64,000 bases of DNA from Rapana venosa (GCA_028751875.1 CM054135.1:66719747-66783746), one strand, 5' to 3'; positions 43,832 through 55,190 are shown, counted from the stretch's first letter. The notes: generated by a model not told the origin, from the sequence alone. Numbers and translations: made by a program.

Positions 43832-43989
43832 AGAGATAGGGAAAAAGCCGAGTCAAGGTAAACTGCTTAGTTTTTATATAAAACTATGCAAGTTTTGGTT
43901 CGATGAGGCGAAGCCGAATCGGACCAAAGTTGCCTGGTTTTGGATAAACAGTATGTGGTTGAGCTTGACTCGGCTTTTTCCCTATCTCT
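43832..43989 (-). repeat. Right terminal repeat, self-complementary (hairpin)
   Basis: Inverse of 33677-33832, with the centre GGCGAAGCC at 43907-43915. Its inner boundary GTAGAGAGATAGGG matches CTATCTCTCTAC at 33825-33836, so the repeat extends a few bases inward. Confidence 0.9.
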
Positions 43990-44720
43990 TCTGTTCATAG
44001 ATAAACCAGAAATGTTTCTTAAAGTTAGAGATATGTGTCAGAGCATTTTTCATATCAGAATAATATTATCTTCTATGAATAAGGTAACGTCATCTGATTA
44101 CATAAGTACTTTAAGAATACAATTGGAGGAGTTACTTGGTACATTTGGGAGCTTACCTCGTTTGATATCTTCATAAGCTCTGATTTTTATGGCCAATATT
44201 TCCAGGGCCAGAATGGAGGCTATAGGTGAGACTGGGCAGCCTTGTCTTATACCTGCATTAATCTGAATATTTTCAGATAACTAACCCATTTAATTTATGC
44301 TTTTGTTTGCCTTTTGCATGAGAACTTCAACCCATTTGATGAACGTGTTCCAAAGTTAAAATATTTGAAAGACAATAATAATTATGCATTCTTTAGACAT
44401 TGTATCAAAGGCATCTTTGTAATCAAGAGCAAAGAAAATGCCAGGTTTCTGTTCGTGATTCAGATAACCAACCGTGTCATCAATGAACCATACTATGTTT
44501 CTTTCATTTCTACCTTTCATAAAACCTACCTGATCTTCAGATAGGATGCTCGATGTAACTGCAGTGAGTCGAATAGCAAGTACTTTAGCCAAGAGTTTAT
44601 AGTCTGTGTTTGTTAATGATACAGGACGCCAGTTGTTTAAGTTGGTAGTTGGTAAGATCCCTAGTTTTCCTAAAGCAATAATCCTGTTATTCTGTCGACA
44701 TTCCAGGAGTTGGAAAAATA
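43990..44720 (-). mobile_element. L1/Tx1-like LINE, 5' half (reverse-transcriptase core)
   Basis: The minus strand carries LAIRLTAVTSSILSEDQVGF, MKGRNERNIVWFIDDT, FALDYKDAFDTMSKE (motif A), INAGIRQGCPVSPIASILAL (motif B, near 44228-44256) and SDDVTLFIED (catalytic DD, 44097-44086). It ends at 43990 in SGLSMNR, interrupted by the 10.3-kb element. The continuation is at 33676 and below. Confidence 0.8.
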
Positions 44721-45060
44721 CGAAAAATACCTATGGCCAGTACCCAGGCTTGACCCACACAGGTGTATAGGCTAATTACAAATTTGCTGAGTGCAGTTCT
44801 TAGCAGATGTGTCTAAGCGTATTATGCAGTGGTTTGTGCACCTTCAGGTCTTCAAGTCATAATAAGAAAAAATATTGGGGAGCCATGTACTATCAGTATC
44901 AATCATTCTGTGCAAGGTTTCTAGTGATCTGTGTGACTAAACTTATAATTATAGTTAACAACAATTCTCTCAAGCCTCACATCATTTCTCAGTCAACGAT
45001 TAAGCATTGAGGTAATAACTATCTCGAGAAGAGAGATCGTTTTACATGCGAGCGCACACC
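44721..45060. other. No gene recognised
   Basis: Unique sequence without supported features. Confidence 0.5.
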
Positions 45061-45104
45061 CCCGCGCGTGTGTGTGGTAACGTTCTTGGATTGTGCTTGC
45101 TTGC

Positions 45105-45138
<34 letters not shown>

Positions 45139-45160
45139 CTGTGTGTGTGTGTGTATGTGC
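45061..45160. repeat. (GT)n microsatellites
   Basis: GT runs with GC-rich ends. Confidence 0.94.
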
Positions 45161-45479
45161 GCGCGCTACTGCAATGTCTGTTTATTTTAGATCATCTACG
45201 TTCATGTTATCATGCATCTTTGCATGAATAAAGAAACACTTGTCGACAACAGATCTATTGTTGGGGTTAAAGTTTTATACTGTTGCTCACACAAATTTCC
45301 TTTAAATATATGCTTAAAAAAAAAAAATTCCTTAAGGGTGTTTACTTTTCCTCTTCAGCGTGATTTGGGCCGTTCCGTTTCATTAAATGCATTAAAACGC
45401 TACGTCATCATTTCCTCTTGTGGTCAGTATCCTCTTGTGGTCAGTATCCTCTCTCTCTCTCTCTCTCAATGTTTCATAA

Positions 45480-46660
45480 ATACAAAGAAATGACCTCAGG
45501 TGTATTCTTTAAAATGTTTGCCATAAAAATTAGGCCAATTTTGTTATACGTTTCTGAAGTGCGGGACATAAATAGGCCAGACTACATCGAAAAAGTACAT
45601 TGAACGGCCTGCAAAAGATTCTTAGGTGTTCTAGGGGCGACATCAAACAAGATGGTTTATGGATATTTGAGACATTCCCATTGTACATTAATTCGCATGT
45701 TACTTGTATAAGATACTGGCTGAAGTTAGTACGAATGCATAATGAAAGACTTCCCCATATAGCCTATTACATTACATTATTTGAATTCTATAGATGTGGT
45801 AAAAGTATTGAGTTGCAAATGTGAGAGACATTCTGTGGGAGTCTGGTTATGGTATTGTTTGGTTGCAACAAGGAGTAGGAGATGCTACAATATTTTTGAG
45901 GGCATTTAAGCAGACTTGTTGACTGGTTTATTCAGGAATGGAATAGAACTTTTGGAGAACGAAAATGATATTTTTATTTATTTATTCTTTTCTTTCGAGG
46001 ATAATGAATAAGCACTTTTGTGTTTTTTACATACATTCCCCGTGTGTATGCATTTTTGCTTTTTTTTTTATCCGTTCCCACCGGCACACAATAGTCAAAT
46101 CGTCCTAAAGGCTTAATGGGCCTTTACGTGTGCGCAAGGTTTTCTGCGTGCGTTTGCACACGGGAACTCGGTTTATAGTCTCATCCGGACTTTGTTGGAG
46201 AGTGGAGTCGGCACTGATGTTAACTCCAGAGGAAAAATTCTCTTGAACGAGATTCGAATCCGGGTCAGCAGATCACGAGCCCATCACTCAAACCACCAGG
46301 CTATCCCGTCTTACAAATGTTTAATTCATTTAAAACAGTTTTTGAATGAGAGAGATATGTAAAAGATATGGAAATATCTGTGTTCCTGTTAATAAGTTCA
46401 GATTTGGTGTACTTCCTATCAATAGTAATATGCATGGATATAGTGAATCTGCTAGGATAGAAATTCTTTTTGTGATAATCAAAGTTAAAAAGAAACATTA
46501 CATCTTGTTTGACTGCAGCCTTTACAAAGACCTTAGAGACATCATTTTTAAGGAATTGTCAAAAGTATCCTTTTATGTTTTGCTTAAATCATCAAATGTA
46601 AATGTATCGAGATATGTTTTTCATAAAATCAATAGAACGAAGATGATACTTGGCTTATAA
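45480..46660 (+). mobile_element. LINE C-terminal fragment interrupted by a SINE
   Basis: Plus-strand frames carry KIRPILLYVSEVRDIN with EKVH, TFPLYINSHVTCIRYWLKLVR (45600-45824), GFGIVWLQQGVGDAT in a shifted frame, and after the SINE KFRFGVLPINSNMHGY and FDCSLYKDLRDIIFKE (46346-46660). These resemble the conserved tail of invertebrate LINE reverse transcriptases (IQP-LLY-xEVWG, CIRYWLKL, KFRFG). A related fragment is at 48205-48760. Confidence 0.7.
45975..46313 (-). mobile_element. tRNA-derived SINE, near complete
   Basis: Reverse-complemented, it starts CGGGATAGCCTGGTGGTTTG (A box TAGCCTGGTGG) with GGATTCGAATCTC as the B box. The family body and a tail of CATTATCCTCGAAAG plus A/T-rich repeats follow. 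It is inserted in the LINE at 45480-46660. Confidence 0.88.
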
Positions 46661-46938
46661 TGATGGGCACCTTAATTTGTCTTTTGGTGTTTGGTAAATC
46701 ATATCAACTGATACAAACCTTAAATTGTAACTATTCTAGATACTATCTTACTGCACGCTTGTTCTGTTTCTTATTGTTGTGAAAACACATATACACATTT
46801 TGTTTTGGAAGGGAAGCGAGATGGTATCCATGATGCACTTTCCCCTATACTTCTCCCCCCACCCCTCCACAATCCATTCCTGACATTCTCTAAAGAAGCG
46901 TCATAATGACGATTTTTGTATTGTGTATTTTGTGAGTA
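46661..46938. other. No gene recognised
   Basis: Unique sequence with a C-rich patch (46850-46870). Confidence 0.5.
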
Positions 46939-47232
46939 GGGGACGGGATAGCTCAGTGGTCGGAGCGCTCGTTTTCCCCCAGCCAAGTTAAACAGCGTAG
47001 AGCGTGGTTACTAGTTGGATGGGTGACCGTTTGTGCGCCATGGCTTCAGTACAGCCCCCCAGTTCACCCAGCTGTAAATGGGTACCTGCCTCTTTAGGGT
47101 CAGGGAAGGTAAAGCAGCGAGGGAGAGGAGATGGGCGCCGCCTTTAATATGCTGTCCCCTAGAGAAGTGAGGTCTGTGACACCTCACTTCCCTACGACCT
47201 TATAGGTTATGGAACACCTTTACCTTTTGTGA
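46939..47232 (+). mobile_element. SINE with tRNA-like A box plus 5S rRNA-like head, copy 2
   Basis: The layout matches 4927-5235: GGGATAGCTCAGTGGTCGGA, CCAAGTTAAACAGCG, GTTACTAGTTGGATGGGTGA followed by CCG, and a tail ACACCTTTACCTTTTG. Differences include a short deletion near 46996 and scattered substitutions. Confidence 0.87.
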
Positions 47233-47576
47233 GTTAAACATTGTGGGCATATGAATACGATGACGATGACACTATGCTAACTGTTCAGTATAAGAATGCT
47301 TAGAGGGTTTCTTTTGCTAAAGAAGGTGCAGATTATCCACCTAATTTATGTGAATATATGCTTGAATGGCTGTTTTGTGGAGAAGAAGAAAGTCTTACGA
47401 CGTAGAGTGGACTTTGACCCTCTTAGGGTTTTTTCCTGATTTATGAATGTGGTATAAAGCATGAATGATACAATACACAGCCTCACAAGGGTAGAGTTGC
47501 AAGTTTTTGGATACATATGGGTGTAAATTCACGATTAACTATAATATGTGTGAAATGATTCCCATGTTTTTAAGCT
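47233..47576. other. No gene recognised
   Basis: Unique AT-rich sequence. Confidence 0.5.
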
Positions 47577-48107
47577 TCATTGCTGTTATCGCTCTGCTGT
47601 AGATACCTTGTGCCTACGAATTCCTAGATTCAACCAATCTATCATTGGCCGCCGCTCCTTCTCTATTTCGGGTCCATCGACCTGGAATGAGCTCCCTCTC
47701 TCTCTTCGCCAGAAGCCTAGCTATGACACTTTTAAATCCAGCCTCAAGACATATTTATTTCAAACCTAAGATTTTCCCGCTCCTGTTTTATAACAGAACT
47801 ATCCCACCTTCACTAACCCATGTCCTATCACCCTGCTAAAGTATATGACCTGTGTGAGTGTGTGTGCGTGTGTGTGTGTGGGTTTTAAAAAACATTTGAC
47901 TATTGCAATTTTATTTCATAGATTTGGTCTTCAGCGTACCATGTTTGTTATATCTGTTTGTTTAAACTATTGATTATTTGTCATTGGTTGTATGACTGTG
48001 TAAGATTAGGTTGAATGCATGTGCTTTGATTTGTCTTTGCAAGATATAGCGCTATATAAGTTCCATTTATTATTATTATTATTATTATCCCCCCCCCCCC
48101 CCCCCCC
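47577..48107 (+). mobile_element. 5'-truncated L2-like LINE
   Basis: Contains LRIP-like CLRIPRF remnants, SLSLFARSLAM, and FKSSLKTYLF-type codons in shifted frames, then the 3' UTR with GT units. It ends TATAGCGCTATATAAGTTCC, (TTA)n and a poly-C run (48089-48107). Confidence 0.8.
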
Positions 48108-48177
48108 GCACCCTAATTTGGTGTGTCCTGGCCTATGGCCCACGTACCACTAAGTCATTTCAGGTTCCAGAATTCAG

Positions 48178-48200
48178 ATCTCTCTCTCTCTCTCTCTCTC
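48178..48200. repeat. (CT)n microsatellite
   Basis: A short pure CT run. Confidence 0.93.
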
Positions 48201-48204
48201 TTGG

Positions 48205-48760
48205 TGGCAGTGTACTAGAAGTACTTAATGAATACAGTTATCTAGGCTTTGTGTTTACTACAAAAATTAATGAAAACAGAGGTGTAGATACTCTTGCAGT
48301 GAAAGGAAGACACGCATGTGTTGTACGTGTAAAGCATATATCAAATACAAAATGACATTTGTAAGGAATTTTGTTTCGAAGTTTTCAATGTCAGGTACTG
48401 CCGATTCTTTTGCATGGTTCTGAAGTATGGGGGACTTCATAGACTAAACAATATTGAAATGATACACTCTTTTGCACGTAAAAGTTTTCTTAACATACCA
48501 CGCAGGTAAGTTTGTCGATGGAAGTAAGACACTATTCATTATGCATGAATAGTGCAGTCAGATTATTCGATATTGGTTTAAGCTTCTAAAATGAATATGA
48601 AAAGACAAAGCAAGCAAACACATTTTGTACTCGTTAATATGGATGAATATGCCAAAACATGTTAGGTAAATTTGCTGTATAGTCTTGGTTTCGGATATGC
48701 CTGGCTGCAACAAGGAGTTGGCTGTAAACAGACTTTATTGTCGCTAGTTAAGCAGATAAT
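48205..48760 (+). mobile_element. LINE C-terminal fragment, same family as 45480-46660
   Basis: Fragments in several frames read VLNEYSYLGFVFTTKINEN, VLPILLHGSEVWG and RYWFKLLK, the same ordered motifs as the LINE at 45.5 kb. Stops and frame changes are frequent. Confidence 0.6.
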
Positions 48761-49548
48761 GGAAGATGCCTTGATACTTATTGTTAGCAATGTGTTTGTT
48801 TCACTTGAACCTTTGTTTTTTACCGTTCATTGTTCACAAGGTTTTCTTAGATGCACTTTCCATACTATGCATTGTGGTCCGGTGATGCAAATTGCCTTCT
48901 ACTATTCACCGTTTTGAATAAGATCAGGATTCCTCACCCTCTTTGACCACTTCCCCTCCACATCCCCACATTTTCATCTAATAAAACAGATTGTAAAGAG
49001 AGGTTAAATGACATTAATCACACTGCACTCAAAGGTTGACAAAGAAAGTTAGTATACACAAATATTTATTTACAAAATGGAAATTTGTTATACATACATT
49101 TATACTTTTAGAACACTCACAAACTAACAGCTCATATATCGTACTCAGAAACAACAATGAGTATGCCAAACAAATGAGAACAGCGGCAACTATGTCTAGG
49201 TTCATTCGCGCTTTTTTTTCTCTTTCTTTAGAAGTCAACGTTGAAAACTGTATAGCTTTGCCTCATTCACACTTACATGATCCAAACTTGTCAATTTCTT
49301 TAGTCTCTCCTTTTAGTCTACCATGTCAAAAGCAAACAATGTTTTCCCTATTCATCTTGTTTTTCTCCTGCTTCCATTTCCTACCAAAATCGAAAACTTG
49401 TTCATGCTGTTTGTGGAAGTTATCAGGCAGACTACAAGAGCAGATTTGAATCTGCAGATAAGGAGTTTTGCTGGCTTCCTTGTCAAAACATCATTTTATT
49501 TGTAGTCTAAGGATTCTACAATGGGCATGGAAGCTGGTGACAACTTTC
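48761..49548. other. No gene; probable 3' flank of receptor exon
   Basis: This follows the stop codon of the receptor exon at 49549 on the minus strand, so part may be its 3' UTR. No other feature is supported. Confidence 0.45.
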
Positions 49549-50031
49549 TCAATTTCTCGAGTTGTCATCTATACTTTCTTGAATAGTTACAGTTCTAGGA
49601 CGGGTGGATTTTCGTGAGGTGCTTGTTAATTTACAATCATGTACAAACAATAACATGTAAATCTTGGTCATAAACAGAAATATGAGGGCCACTGAGTGGT
49701 TGAGGAAGATTAAAGTCACAATGACTCGCATCTTTTGAATGTTGCTGTCACTTGCAAAATAGATAGGGATAAAACCAGCTGAGATGGCAAGAACGGTAAA
49801 GACACAGACGCTGATGAACCTACTCTCATTGAATTTGTGGGGCAAGTTGCGAGACTTGTAAGCCAGACATCCACAGGCAGTAATCAGAGTCCCATAGTAG
49901 ACCAGTTTGATCACCAAGCCCCCTGCAGGCATGTTACACGTAATTTCAACATAAGCCCTTTGTGTTTTCCGGTCCCGCTTTTCCCACCACTTGAATTTGG
50001 AGTCTGTCAATGGTCCTATTTGTGTGGCCGC
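49549..50031 (-). CDS. Class C GPCR, last exon (TM5-TM7 and C-tail)
   Basis: The minus strand has a TTTTG-rich tract and AG acceptor at 50033-50032, then an open exon of 160 codons to a TGA at 49551-49549. It encodes PAGGLVIKLVYYGTLITACG (TM5), an AYKSRNLPHKFNESRFISVC loop and start of TM6 through AGFIPIYF, and TM7 with FLFMTKIYMLLF. In metabotropic-glutamate-type receptors the corresponding landmarks are K-T/S-RN-x-P-x-x-FNE, PIYF and PKxY. Here the proline of the last motif is threonine. It is upstream of, and cannot belong to, the gene starting at 11076, so it ends a second receptor gene. Upstream exons were not found. Confidence 0.82.
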   Translation of the reverse strand, partial: AATQIGPLTDSKFKWWEKRDRKTQRAYVEITCNMPAGGLVIKLVYYGTLITACGCLAYKSRNLPHKFNESRFISVCVFTVLAISAGFIPIYFASDSNIQKMRVIVTLIFLNHSVALIFLFMTKIYMLLFVHDCKLTSTSRKSTRPRTVTIQESIDDNSRN

Positions 50032-50860
50032 CTTGAACAAAAACAAAATAACAACAAAGGTATGTTCTAAGATGCGTATTGTGAATCACATAAAAGTATA
50101 AGCAGTTTCTCAAAACAACATAAAAAACTTTAAAAACTAAATCAAGTTTAAGAACAAAGTCATATTCCCTGTCAGACGTAAGTCTTAACACGAAAAAAGC
50201 TATCTGAATCCCTTATTATATCTGAAAGCACTGGTGGCAAATTTTGAATGTAAGTTATTTCTGTCTCTTGTTTTAAAGGGTACAAACAGCGTGAATAAAC
50301 TTTGTGCCAAAAAAATTAAGTTGAAGTATGCATGGAAAGTTGTGTTTCTAATACTTATCTGATTTGAAAATATCATTACAAGATACAACCTTTATTGTCC
50401 ATTTATACATATGGAAAAATTGTCCCTTGACTGCACTATACAACATAAAACACACATTGCCATTTAAAATTACAGGTAGCTTCTTAAACATATTGACACA
50501 CTTCCAAATACCATCCTTCTTTCTACCCAGGCTCTTCTATTACAATTCGTTAGGATTCATGCAAACACATATACATCTACCCACATATACTCAAGCCAGC
50601 ATGCTTGCATCTACCCGCAAGCATGCATGCAGGCAGGCACGTGAATGCACACACATACAATGCGCATGTGCGTGCACACATACACACTATACCTACTTCC
50701 TTAGGCTCTCCAAAAACCGCTTACCCCACCACCATGAGCTCAGTCTCTCCCTAGCCCCTTCCCCCTCTCCATCCCCCCCCTCCCCTCTCTCCCACCCATA
50801 CACACCCACACACACATACACGCACGCACATTAAGAAATTTGTTCTTAGATAGATGGCTT
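50032..50860. other. Intron; no other gene
   Basis: Read on the minus strand this is upstream of the last receptor exon. CA/CAT-rich patches occur near 50560-50830. No exon is visible. Confidence 0.45.
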
Positions 50861-50935
50861 GGTTAAAAAAGCAAAGGCATTGCTTATTCAATGTACCATC
50901 TGGAAATAAAAAATTGACTTGACTTGACTTGACAC
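50861..50935 (+). repeat. Rex1-like LINE 3' tail
   Basis: AATAAAAAATTGACTTGACT with further TGACT units matches the 3' tail type of the LINE at 16924-21106. Confidence 0.55.
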
Positions 50936-51485
50936 GTGTAGGCACCCACACACACACCATACAATTCGTAAACAATAGTGCATTCAAACATTATAATGCA
51001 TCATAGTTACGATCCTATTTGTAATTGCTTTAGAATACCTACCTGAGAGAAGTTCATAGGCTACGTTCATACTGCCACTGACAACTGTAGGCAAGCGTGA
51101 AACAGTGTACACACCTCAGAAAAGAAGGGAGGCTGGATGTTCGTTCTGCTTGTTTTCGATAAGTGAAAGCTTCCTTACGACGAAAAAAGAGACCCCTTCC
51201 ATTCGATATTTTGTTTTCCTTTCTGGGAGGGGAGGGAGGGATCCACCCATGCAGGCGTTTTTTCCGAGGGTTCAAGAGTGCGTGTCTGTGGCAGTGTGGA
51301 CATGACACTTTCGGCAGAGCAAACAAGATATGAAAGGGATGGTTGGGTGTGTCTACATGATTTATTTTTGTCTGTCTGCGCAGTGGCCGTGAGTGGCAGT
51401 ATGATCGTACGCTAGACATAACAACCTCAGAGTATCAGAATCATAAGTTAAACTGCTTTTAAAATGTTAGTTTAGTGAGAATGCT
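50936..51485. other. No gene recognised
   Basis: A 121-codon minus frame (51419-51054) has no recognisable motif. Confidence 0.4.
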
Positions 51486-51506
51486 TTTGTTCTCTCTCTC
51501 TTCTCT

Positions 51507-51593
<87 letters not shown>
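51486..51593. repeat. (CT)n(GT)n microsatellite
   Basis: CT runs passing into GT. Confidence 0.96.
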
Positions 51594-51594
<1 letters not shown>

Positions 51595-52267
51595 GTGTGC
51601 TTTCTTAATACGATAATCTCAAAATATCAGAATTTCAATGGAGGTTAAGCAACAAAACAGATTAGGTCAAAATGTCACTTTATAACCCAGCTTTCAGCTA
51701 CAAGAATCAGAGTGGAAGCAAACCGACTCTTTGGCTAGGATTTGGTCAGGTAATTTAGTGTTTCTAAACAAACTGTGTAGTGTAATAAGGTACGTTGCTT
51801 CACTTTCCGTCTTCCATAAAGGTTAGATGGAACCATGCTAAGTGGCAGTAATATTGAGCTCTGACAGAGATAGTTCAATTTGTTGCTGAGTAACACAGTA
51901 GAGCAGAGGATGCTTTGAGTGCATTGTCAAGAGGAAGGACTTTCCACAAAGAAAAGGAACTTCTCCAGTATAAAAATGTTCCTTAAGAATCAGCGCTTTT
52001 TCAGAATTGGTTTTCTATACAACTGTACTCAATCCAATTTTCAGGTGAGATTATTTACCCAGTCCTGAAAGATTCCCTCCCTTCATGAAAAGTTACTCCT
52101 CACCTGTTCAGCATTTGTCCATTGCTTGGTGAAGTAAATGCAGATTAATGACTGACACCCCCCCCCCCCCCTCCATCTCCCTGTCTGGTAAAACAGTACT
52201 ATATGTACTATGGGTCTGTCTCTGACGTGACCTTTGTCGTGGAGATCTAAACTAGAACCAGTATCTG
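51594..52267. other. No gene recognised
   Basis: Unique sequence with a poly-C run (52159-52171). Confidence 0.5.
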
Positions 52268-52416
52268 TCCTCAATGTCACATAATCATAATGATAATAAT
52301 AATGAATGGAATTTATGTAGCGCTATATCTAGCAAAAACAAATCAAAGCGCTAGCATACAACACACCTATACACATACAACCAATACCAATTAAAAGAGT
52401 TCACAAATTCAAATGT

Positions 52417-52448
<32 letters not shown>

Positions 52449-54765
52449 CCGCGCATGTTATACACTTTGGCAGGGTGGTGGAGATTTCAGCTGTTGAAGG
52501 CAGGGACAAATTTTAGATCAAACACGGGGGGAGGGGGGGGATCTTAGGTTAGGAATAAATATGTCTTGAGGCTGGATTTAAAAGTGTCATAAGTAGGCTT
52601 TCGGCGAAGGGACAGAGGGGGGTCATTCCAGATCAATGGACCAGAAACAGAGAAAGAGCAACGGCCAACTGTGGATTGGTTGAATCTCGGTATTCGTAAG
52701 CACAGGGTATCTGCAGCAGAACGGAGGGAACGAGGAGTGTATAGGTGAACACAGTCACAGAGGTAGGAGGGAGCTGTTTGTGGAGACATTTGTAACAGAG
52801 GGTACTGATCTTACAGCTTACTCTCTGTGGCACAGGCAGCCAGTGGAGAGATTGCAAGAGAGGAGTTATGTGCTCAGATTTTTTTTATGAGGACTAGTCG
52901 AGCTGCAGAGTTTTGTATACGTTGAAGGGAGTGGATTGATGATGCTGGCAGACCAGCCAGAAGAGTATTGCAATAGTCCAGACGTGAAAGAGTGAGAGAC
53001 GCGACTTGTTTAGATGTTGCATCAGTGGACAGGTACTTTCGAATTGCGCTAATTCGCCGTAATTGATAGTAGCACGACTGGCAGGTCTGGGTGATGAATG
53101 TTTGCATTGAGAGGGTGTTGTTCATAACGACTCAGATATTTCACAGCAGTGGATAGAGGAATTGACGTATTGCCAAATTCCATCGAAGCTGTTGTGAAGG
53201 GAGAGAGTTTGTGTTTGGTCCCTACGAGCATGGCTTCGGTTTTATCTGCGTTTAGCTGTAACTTGTTCTGTATCATCCAGTTTTGAATATCTTGAAGGCA
53301 GTAGTCCATATTTGTCAAAAGAGAAGGCAGATTTCCAGGTGTATCACTGCTAAGAATCTGAGAGTCATCGGCATAGATATGATGGTTGATCTGATGACAG
53401 TTTATTATATGTGAAAGAGGAACAGTGTAGAGAGTGAAAAGAACAGAGCCCAGAACTGATCCTTGTGGGACTCCACATTCCAGTTTTGTAGGTGATGATC
53501 GAATTTTTTTTTACTGTAACTGTGTAGAATCGGCCTGTAAGGTATGAAGTTAACCAATTGAGGGCTGTGCCTGTAATACCAAACCAGTTTTGGAGACGAG
53601 ACAGAAGAATTGAATGGTTTATACTGTCAAAGGCTGCAGATAAGTCAAATAAGAGTGAGAAGGGAGATTTTCCCCGAGTCAGAAGCATGTAGAAGCGTGT
53701 TTAACGTGTGGACTAGGGTGGTTTCAGTGCTGTGGTTGGCGCGATAGGCAGACTGGAAAAGTGGAAGAAGACTATTGGAATGAAGGTGGCTGTTGAGTTG
53801 TTTCAGAACAACTTTTTCAAGGACTTTGGAGATAAAAGGTAGGTTAGAAACAGGTCTGTAATTCTTCAGAATGTTAGAGTCGTGGTCGTGCTTTTGAGTA
53901 GAGGTGTAACTATTGCAGTTTTGAGATGTGATGGAAAAATTTCTGAAAGATGAGACGAGTTTACTATTTTTGTGATAGTGGGTACAAGTTGTGGAAGACA
54001 CTGAATGAGGAGAGATGCAGGTACAGGATCGAGATCGCATGATTTAATTGTCATTTCTTTCAGAATTGTCTTGATTTCTTTCTCGCTTGTTGGATGAAAA
54101 TGAAGAGGAATGCCAGTGAATTGGGGATCAGGAGGCGCAGGTTCGAAAGAAGTCTGATCCAGTCTGGAGCGGATGTTGTGGACTTTGTCCGAGAAGAATG
54201 AAGAAAATATAGCAGGAAGTTCAGAGTCGCTGTTGACAGTAGGCAGAGGGCTTGCCTTTGCGGATCCCAGAAGAGTAGAGGTGAGGGGAAAAAGAGACTT
54301 CACGGACGTAGAGTCAAGAACTTGAGCAGAGTAGTACTTCGTCTTTGCTGAATGGATTAAGGTTTTGACTTTGTTGATTTGTTTTCGAAAAAGCTGTTTA
54401 TTGATTTTAGTTTCTGTTTTTCGCCATTGTCGCTCAAAGTTGTCAGCGTTTGCGCTTTGCGACCAGGATATCATAAGTGTACCATGGGGCACAGGGCCTG
54501 TCAGGCAAAATGAGGTCAGTGGAAGGTGCGTGCTCATCGAGCAATTGGCTAAGAACAGTGTTGCAGTGTTTAGAAGGGTCACTGTGGTCAGGGATTTGTG
54601 ATAGGCGTTCAGCAACTTGGGTAGAGACAGTTTGAATATCTATGGCCTTGAGATTGCGACGGGTGATGCACTTTTTCCTTTTGATAGGCCTTGAAATAAT
54701 ATCAATAAGTTTGTTTAGATGGATGGATGTGATCAACTTTAATGATAGGGTCACACACACAGAGA
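52268..54765 (-). mobile_element. L2/CR1-like LINE, longest copy in the window
   Basis: The minus strand runs from the linker before the reverse transcriptase (54765) to the 3' end with AGCGCTACATAAATTCC and a TTA/TCA-rich tail (52268-52330). A CA microsatellite (52420-52446) lies in the 3' UTR, as in the copy at 6.2 kb. The endonuclease is missing (5' truncation). Confidence 0.88.
52544..54760 (-). pseudogene. L2/CR1-like reverse transcriptase, multiply frameshifted
   Basis: Overlapping frames 54760-54443, 54615-53866, 54040-53645, 53688-53365, 53318-53049, 53125-52874 and 52857-52544 form one protein. Motifs in order are CAPWYTYDILVAKRKR (linker), KEMTIKSCDLDPVPASLL, NYRPVSNLPFISKVLEKVV, FDLSAAFDSINHSILLSRL (motif A), NWMIQNKLQLNADKTEAML, SRLDYCNTLLAGLPASSI, LHWLPVPQRVSCKISTLCYK and SFSVSGPLIWNDPPLSLR. 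At least five frame changes make it inactive. It served as the reference for identifying 1815-2985 and the shorter L2 pieces. Confidence 0.85.
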
Positions 54766-54839
54766 CACTGGTGTTTCTTATATTTGTTTAATGCGGATAT
54801 TAGCTATGTGCACACCCCAACCCACCCATCCCCTTCACA

Positions 54840-55127
54840 AACACACACACTCTCTCTCTCTCTCTCACTCACTCACTTACTCACTCACTCACTTTATCGT
54901 CAGGCATCACAGATTAGTTGAAGTACATTAAACTGAGGAACTCGCACACACACACACACACACACACAGTAATTCACACACAGACATAACTTTGTCCGTT
55001 TTAGCTGCAAAGCCATGTAGACAAAGGTTAGGAGAGAAAAACTAACCTTACATAATGGACACAAACATGTGAAAAAGCATTACTATACCAAACTCCTTTA
55101 ATCATTAATACTGCCAACAATTCATGG

Positions 55128-55190
<63 letters not shown>
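54840..55190. repeat. Microsatellite cluster (CT)n, (CA)n, (CT)n
   Basis: CT/CACT at 54850-54893, CA at 54941-54968 and a long CT run at 55131-55187, with short unique spacers. Confidence 0.93.

Larger units (their letters stand above)
33677..43989. mobile_element. 10.3-kb virus-like DNA element with hairpin-forming inverted terminal repeats
   Basis: Two near-identical inverted repeats (33677-33832 and 43832-43989) bound the element. Each is also an imperfect palindrome. Outside both ends is L1/Tx1-like LINE sequence whose reading frame rejoins when the element is removed. The probable target duplication is 5 bp with one mismatch (ACAGA outside the right end on the minus strand, ACTGA outside the left). 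The right end carries small overlapping minus-strand ORFs and a minisatellite. The left end carries a broken minus-strand P-loop ATPase resembling packaging ATPases of Polinton/adenovirus-like lineages. No polymerase, integrase or capsid could be recognised. It could be an integrated virus relative or a large DNA transposon. Confidence 0.78.

Noticed and set aside
43373..43856. Repeat protein with YQELIKNLS units
   Set aside because: It is the 12-bp minisatellite read in frame, running into the terminal repeat.
33677..43989. Parvovirus integration
   Set aside because: Hairpin ends are suggestive, but 10.3 kb is about twice a parvovirus genome and no parvoviral NS1 helicase or capsid motif could be read.
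33677..43989. Polinton/Maverick
   Set aside because: An ATPase-like gene fits, but no protein-primed polymerase B or integrase was recognised, and the likely duplication is 5 bp rather than the usual 6; kept as a possible relative only.
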